A stretch of DNA of 6,891 bases from Candidatus Aminicenantota bacterium (GTDB lineage Bacteria; Acidobacteriota; Aminicenantia; Aminicenantales; Aminicenantaceae), in the NCBI GenBank assembly GCA_030615975.1, contig JAUWYH010000082.1, positions 1-6,891 of the forward strand, in the 5' to 3' direction. A model generated the notes under the pieces. That model worked only from the letters and a program-made list of their open reading frames with translations. It had not been told where the DNA came from and did not search any database. This document shows positions 5,080 to 6,891 of the stretch, piece by piece; positions within the stretch are counted from its first letter, which is position 1; every line of letters begins with the position of its first letter. Both the position numbers and the translations under genes were made by a program.

Positions 5080-6639
5080 ATGAAAAAGATGAGTATCGAA
5101 AAAAAATTAGATGAGTTAAAAAACAAAAACCATTTAGCTGAATTAGGAGGAGGCAAACAAAGGATAGAAAGGCAGCATCAGGCAAAAAAGTTCACTGCAA
5201 GAGAAAGAGTAAGCTTCCTTCTCGATGAAGGCTCCTTCCAGGAAACCGATAAGCTTGTTGTCCACCAGAGCCATGATTTCGGGATGGAAAAAAAGAAAAT
5301 TTATGGAGACGGTGTTGTCACGGGTTATGGCACGATTGAGGGACGAACTGTTTTTATTTTCGCCCAGGATTTTACGGTTTTTGGAGGTTCGTTAAGCGGA
5401 GCAAATGCCGCAAAAGTTGTCAAGATTATGGATATAGCTATGAAAGTCGGCGCCCCGATTATAGGGCTTAACGATTCTGGTGGGGCTCGGATCCAGGAAG
5501 GAGTGGCGAGCTTGGCAGGATATGCTGACATTTTCTTGAGGAATGTTCTTGCCTCTGGTGTTATCCCCCAGATCTCAGCAATATTAGGCCCGTGTGCCGG
5601 GGGAGCGGTCTATTCCCCGGCCATGACTGATTTTATTATTATGACAAAGGAAACGAGCAACATGTTCATCACCGGACCAGAGGTGATTAAAGCTGTCACC
5701 CACGAAGATGTCACAATGGAAGAATTAGGAGGAGCAGAAACACATAACACTTTGAGCGGAGTGGCTCATTTTGCAGCAGAGAATGAAGAACATGCCTTTT
5801 CTTTGATTAGGGAGCTTCTCTCATTCGTCCCTGATAACAATCTGGAGGACCCACCCGAGAAAGAAACAGCCGATCCCCCAGATAGGATTAATGAGGAACT
5901 TAATTTCATGGTTCCTGATGATCCCAGCCAGCCTTATGACATAAGGGAGATAATCAGAGAAGTTATGGATGAGAATTTTTTCTTTGAAGTTCAAAGCCAA
6001 TATGCCAAGAATATTGTTATAGGTTTTGCCCGTCTTGTAGGAAAATCTGTGGCTATTGTTGCCAACCAGCCAGATCATCTTGCCGGGGCGCTGGATATCA
6101 ATGCTTCAGATAAAGGCGCCCGATTCGTGCGTTTCTGTGATGCTTTTAATATCCCTTTGATTACTTTTGAGGATGTTCCGGGTTTTCTTCCTGGAGTTTC
6201 CCAGGAGCAAGGGGGGATCATTCGCCATGGGGCAAAACTTCTTTATGCCTTTTCCGAAGCCACGGTTCCCAAAATCACTGTCATCACCCGAAAGGCTTAT
6301 GGAGGGGCCTATTGTGTTATGGCTTCAAAGCATATTAGAGCGGACATCAACTATGCCTATCCCTTTGCAGAAATTGCCGTCATGGGACCAGAAGGGGCTG
6401 TGAACATTGTCTACAAACACGAGCTGGATAAAGCAAAAGACTTTTCGAAGTTGAGAGAGGAAAAAATCAAGGAGTTTAGAGAGAAGTTTGCCAATCCCTA
6501 TATTGCTTGCGAGAAAGGTTACATTGATGAAGTTATTGAGCCCAAATTTACGCGACTAAAACTCATTGCAGCCTTAAAAATGCTTGAAAACAAGAAAGAC
6601 AGAAATCCTCCTAAAAAGCATGGAAATATTCCTTTGTGA
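5080..6639 (+). CDS. pccB: Acyl-CoA carboxylase carboxyltransferase (beta) subunit, probably propionyl-CoA type
   Basis: This subunit transfers CO2 from carboxybiotin to an acyl-CoA, most likely propionyl-CoA to give (S)-methylmalonyl-CoA. The same family includes methylmalonyl-CoA decarboxylase alpha and methylmalonyl-CoA:pyruvate transcarboxylase 12S subunits. The 519 residues match the family length, with two crotonase-like halves. N half: ERQHQAKKFTARERVSFLLDEGSF (30-53), a GDGVVTGYG stretch (76-84), DSGGARIQEG (132-141) and GPCAGGAVYSPAMTDF (170-185), which supplies oxyanion-hole glycines. C half: NQPDHLAGALD (329-339), DVPGFLPG (365-372), RKAYGGAYCVMASKH (404-418) and the family-typical C-terminus PPKKHGNIPL. 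No lesion is seen. The start at 5080 is chosen by length. ATG 5089 (fourth codon) is a real alternative, because the AGAGAG at 5072-5077 sits only 2 nt from the first ATG. A biotin carboxylase follows, which favours a carboxylase over a sodium-pumping decarboxylase. Confidence 0.88.
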   Translation: MKKMSIEKKLDELKNKNHLAELGGGKQRIERQHQAKKFTARERVSFLLDEGSFQETDKLVVHQSHDFGMEKKKIYGDGVVTGYGTIEGRTVFIFAQDFTVFGGSLSGANAAKVVKIMDIAMKVGAPIIGLNDSGGARIQEGVASLAGYADIFLRNVLASGVIPQISAILGPCAGGAVYSPAMTDFIIMTKETSNMFITGPEVIKAVTHEDVTMEELGGAETHNTLSGVAHFAAENEEHAFSLIRELLSFVPDNNLEDPPEKETADPPDRINEELNFMVPDDPSQPYDIREIIREVMDENFFFEVQSQYAKNIVIGFARLVGKSVAIVANQPDHLAGALDINASDKGARFVRFCDAFNIPLITFEDVPGFLPGVSQEQGGIIRHGAKLLYAFSEATVPKITVITRKAYGGAYCVMASKHIRADINYAYPFAEIAVMGPEGAVNIVYKHELDKAKDFSKLREEKIKEFREKFANPYIACEKGYIDEVIEPKFTRLKLIAALKMLENKKDRNPPKKHGNIPL

Positions 6640-6678
6640 TAACAAGCGAGAAAGGCTAGAAGGGTGAATAAAATAGCG

Positions 6679-6891
6679 ATGGGGAAATTGTTTAAAAAGA
6701 TTTTGATCGCCAATAGAGGCGAGATTGCACTGAGAGTTATCCGGACATGTCGGGAAATGGATATAGTTCCTGTGACTGTATATTCAGAAGCGGATAAGAA
6801 AGCCCTTCATGTGATATTAGCTGAGGAGGCTTATTATATAGGAGAGGCAAAACCATCCGAGAGTTATCTCAATATCGAGAAAATAATAGAA
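6679..6891 (+). CDS. Biotin carboxylase subunit, N-terminal part, cut by the window edge
   Basis: Only the first 71 codons are present and the frame is open to the end of the window. FKKILIANRGEIALRVIR (5-22) and VYSEADKKALHV (34-45) are the conserved start of the biotin carboxylase N-terminal (pre-ATP-grasp) domain; SYLNIEKII follows at 62-70. This enzyme carboxylates biotin with ATP and bicarbonate and would feed the adjacent carboxyltransferase. Whether it is a stand-alone AccC type or a PccA type carrying its own biotin-carrier domain cannot be decided from this fragment. The start is uncertain. An in-frame GTG at 6664, with AAAGG 8 nt upstream (6651-6655), has better spacing than ATG 6679, whose nearest purine-rich site (6658-6664) is 14 nt away. 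ATG was chosen because it leaves the shorter, family-like N-terminus. Confidence 0.92.
   Translation, partial: MGKLFKKILIANRGEIALRVIRTCREMDIVPVTVYSEADKKALHVILAEEAYYIGEAKPSESYLNIEKIIE

Noticed and set aside
1..6891. CRISPR array, phage, transposase, toxin-antitoxin or novel defence system
   Set aside because: No regularly spaced repeats, recombinase or transposase motifs, or small toxin-like gene pairs are seen. All intact frames belong to housekeeping or metabolic families apart from the lipoprotein.

Overview
This is an AT-leaning stretch (roughly 40% G+C by eye) of a bacterial chromosome. It carries a 5S rRNA gene and six protein genes, all on the + strand. The organism is probably a diderm (Gram-negative-type) bacterium, because a lipoprotein with an outer-membrane-assembly-like N-terminus sits inside the first operon. 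HslVU plus an acyl-CoA carboxylase pair and a low G+C content would fit lineages such as Aminicenantota or Acidobacteriota relatives. That placement is a guess, because nothing in the window fixes the taxon.

Layout. Positions 1-65 are non-coding, with possible small hairpins. A complete 5S rRNA follows (66-181), with a T-run right after its closing helix. A 175-nt spacer (182-356) holds a possible stem-loop and a weak promoter candidate. Next is a compact four-gene run: hslV (357-884), hslU (885-2276), a lipoprotein with fibronectin type III modules (2276-3394) and a fumarylacetoacetate-hydrolase-family enzyme (3391-4158). Its junctions are 0 nt, a 1-nt overlap and a 4-nt overlap, so the genes are almost certainly co-transcribed and probably translationally coupled. 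A 262-nt gap (4159-4420) contains a short repeated motif, a long imperfect inverted repeat and the best promoter candidate in the window. It separates the first run from a second one: transaldolase (4421-5068), an acyl-CoA carboxylase carboxyltransferase subunit (5080-6639) and the first 71 codons of a biotin carboxylase (6679 to the window end).

How the genes work together. HslV and HslU form one ATP-dependent protease. The lipoprotein and the FAH-family hydrolase share the transcript, but no functional link to proteolysis is visible. The second run is central carbon metabolism: a pentose-phosphate enzyme, then the two catalytic halves of a biotin-dependent acyl-CoA (most likely propionyl-CoA) carboxylase. 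The biotin carrier is presumably encoded beyond the right edge.

No previously undescribed system is evident; this is mostly a housekeeping region. The points most worth a second look are the lipoprotein, which combines an LptM-like N-terminal motif with Fn3 modules, and the inverted repeat that brackets the predicted transaldolase promoter.
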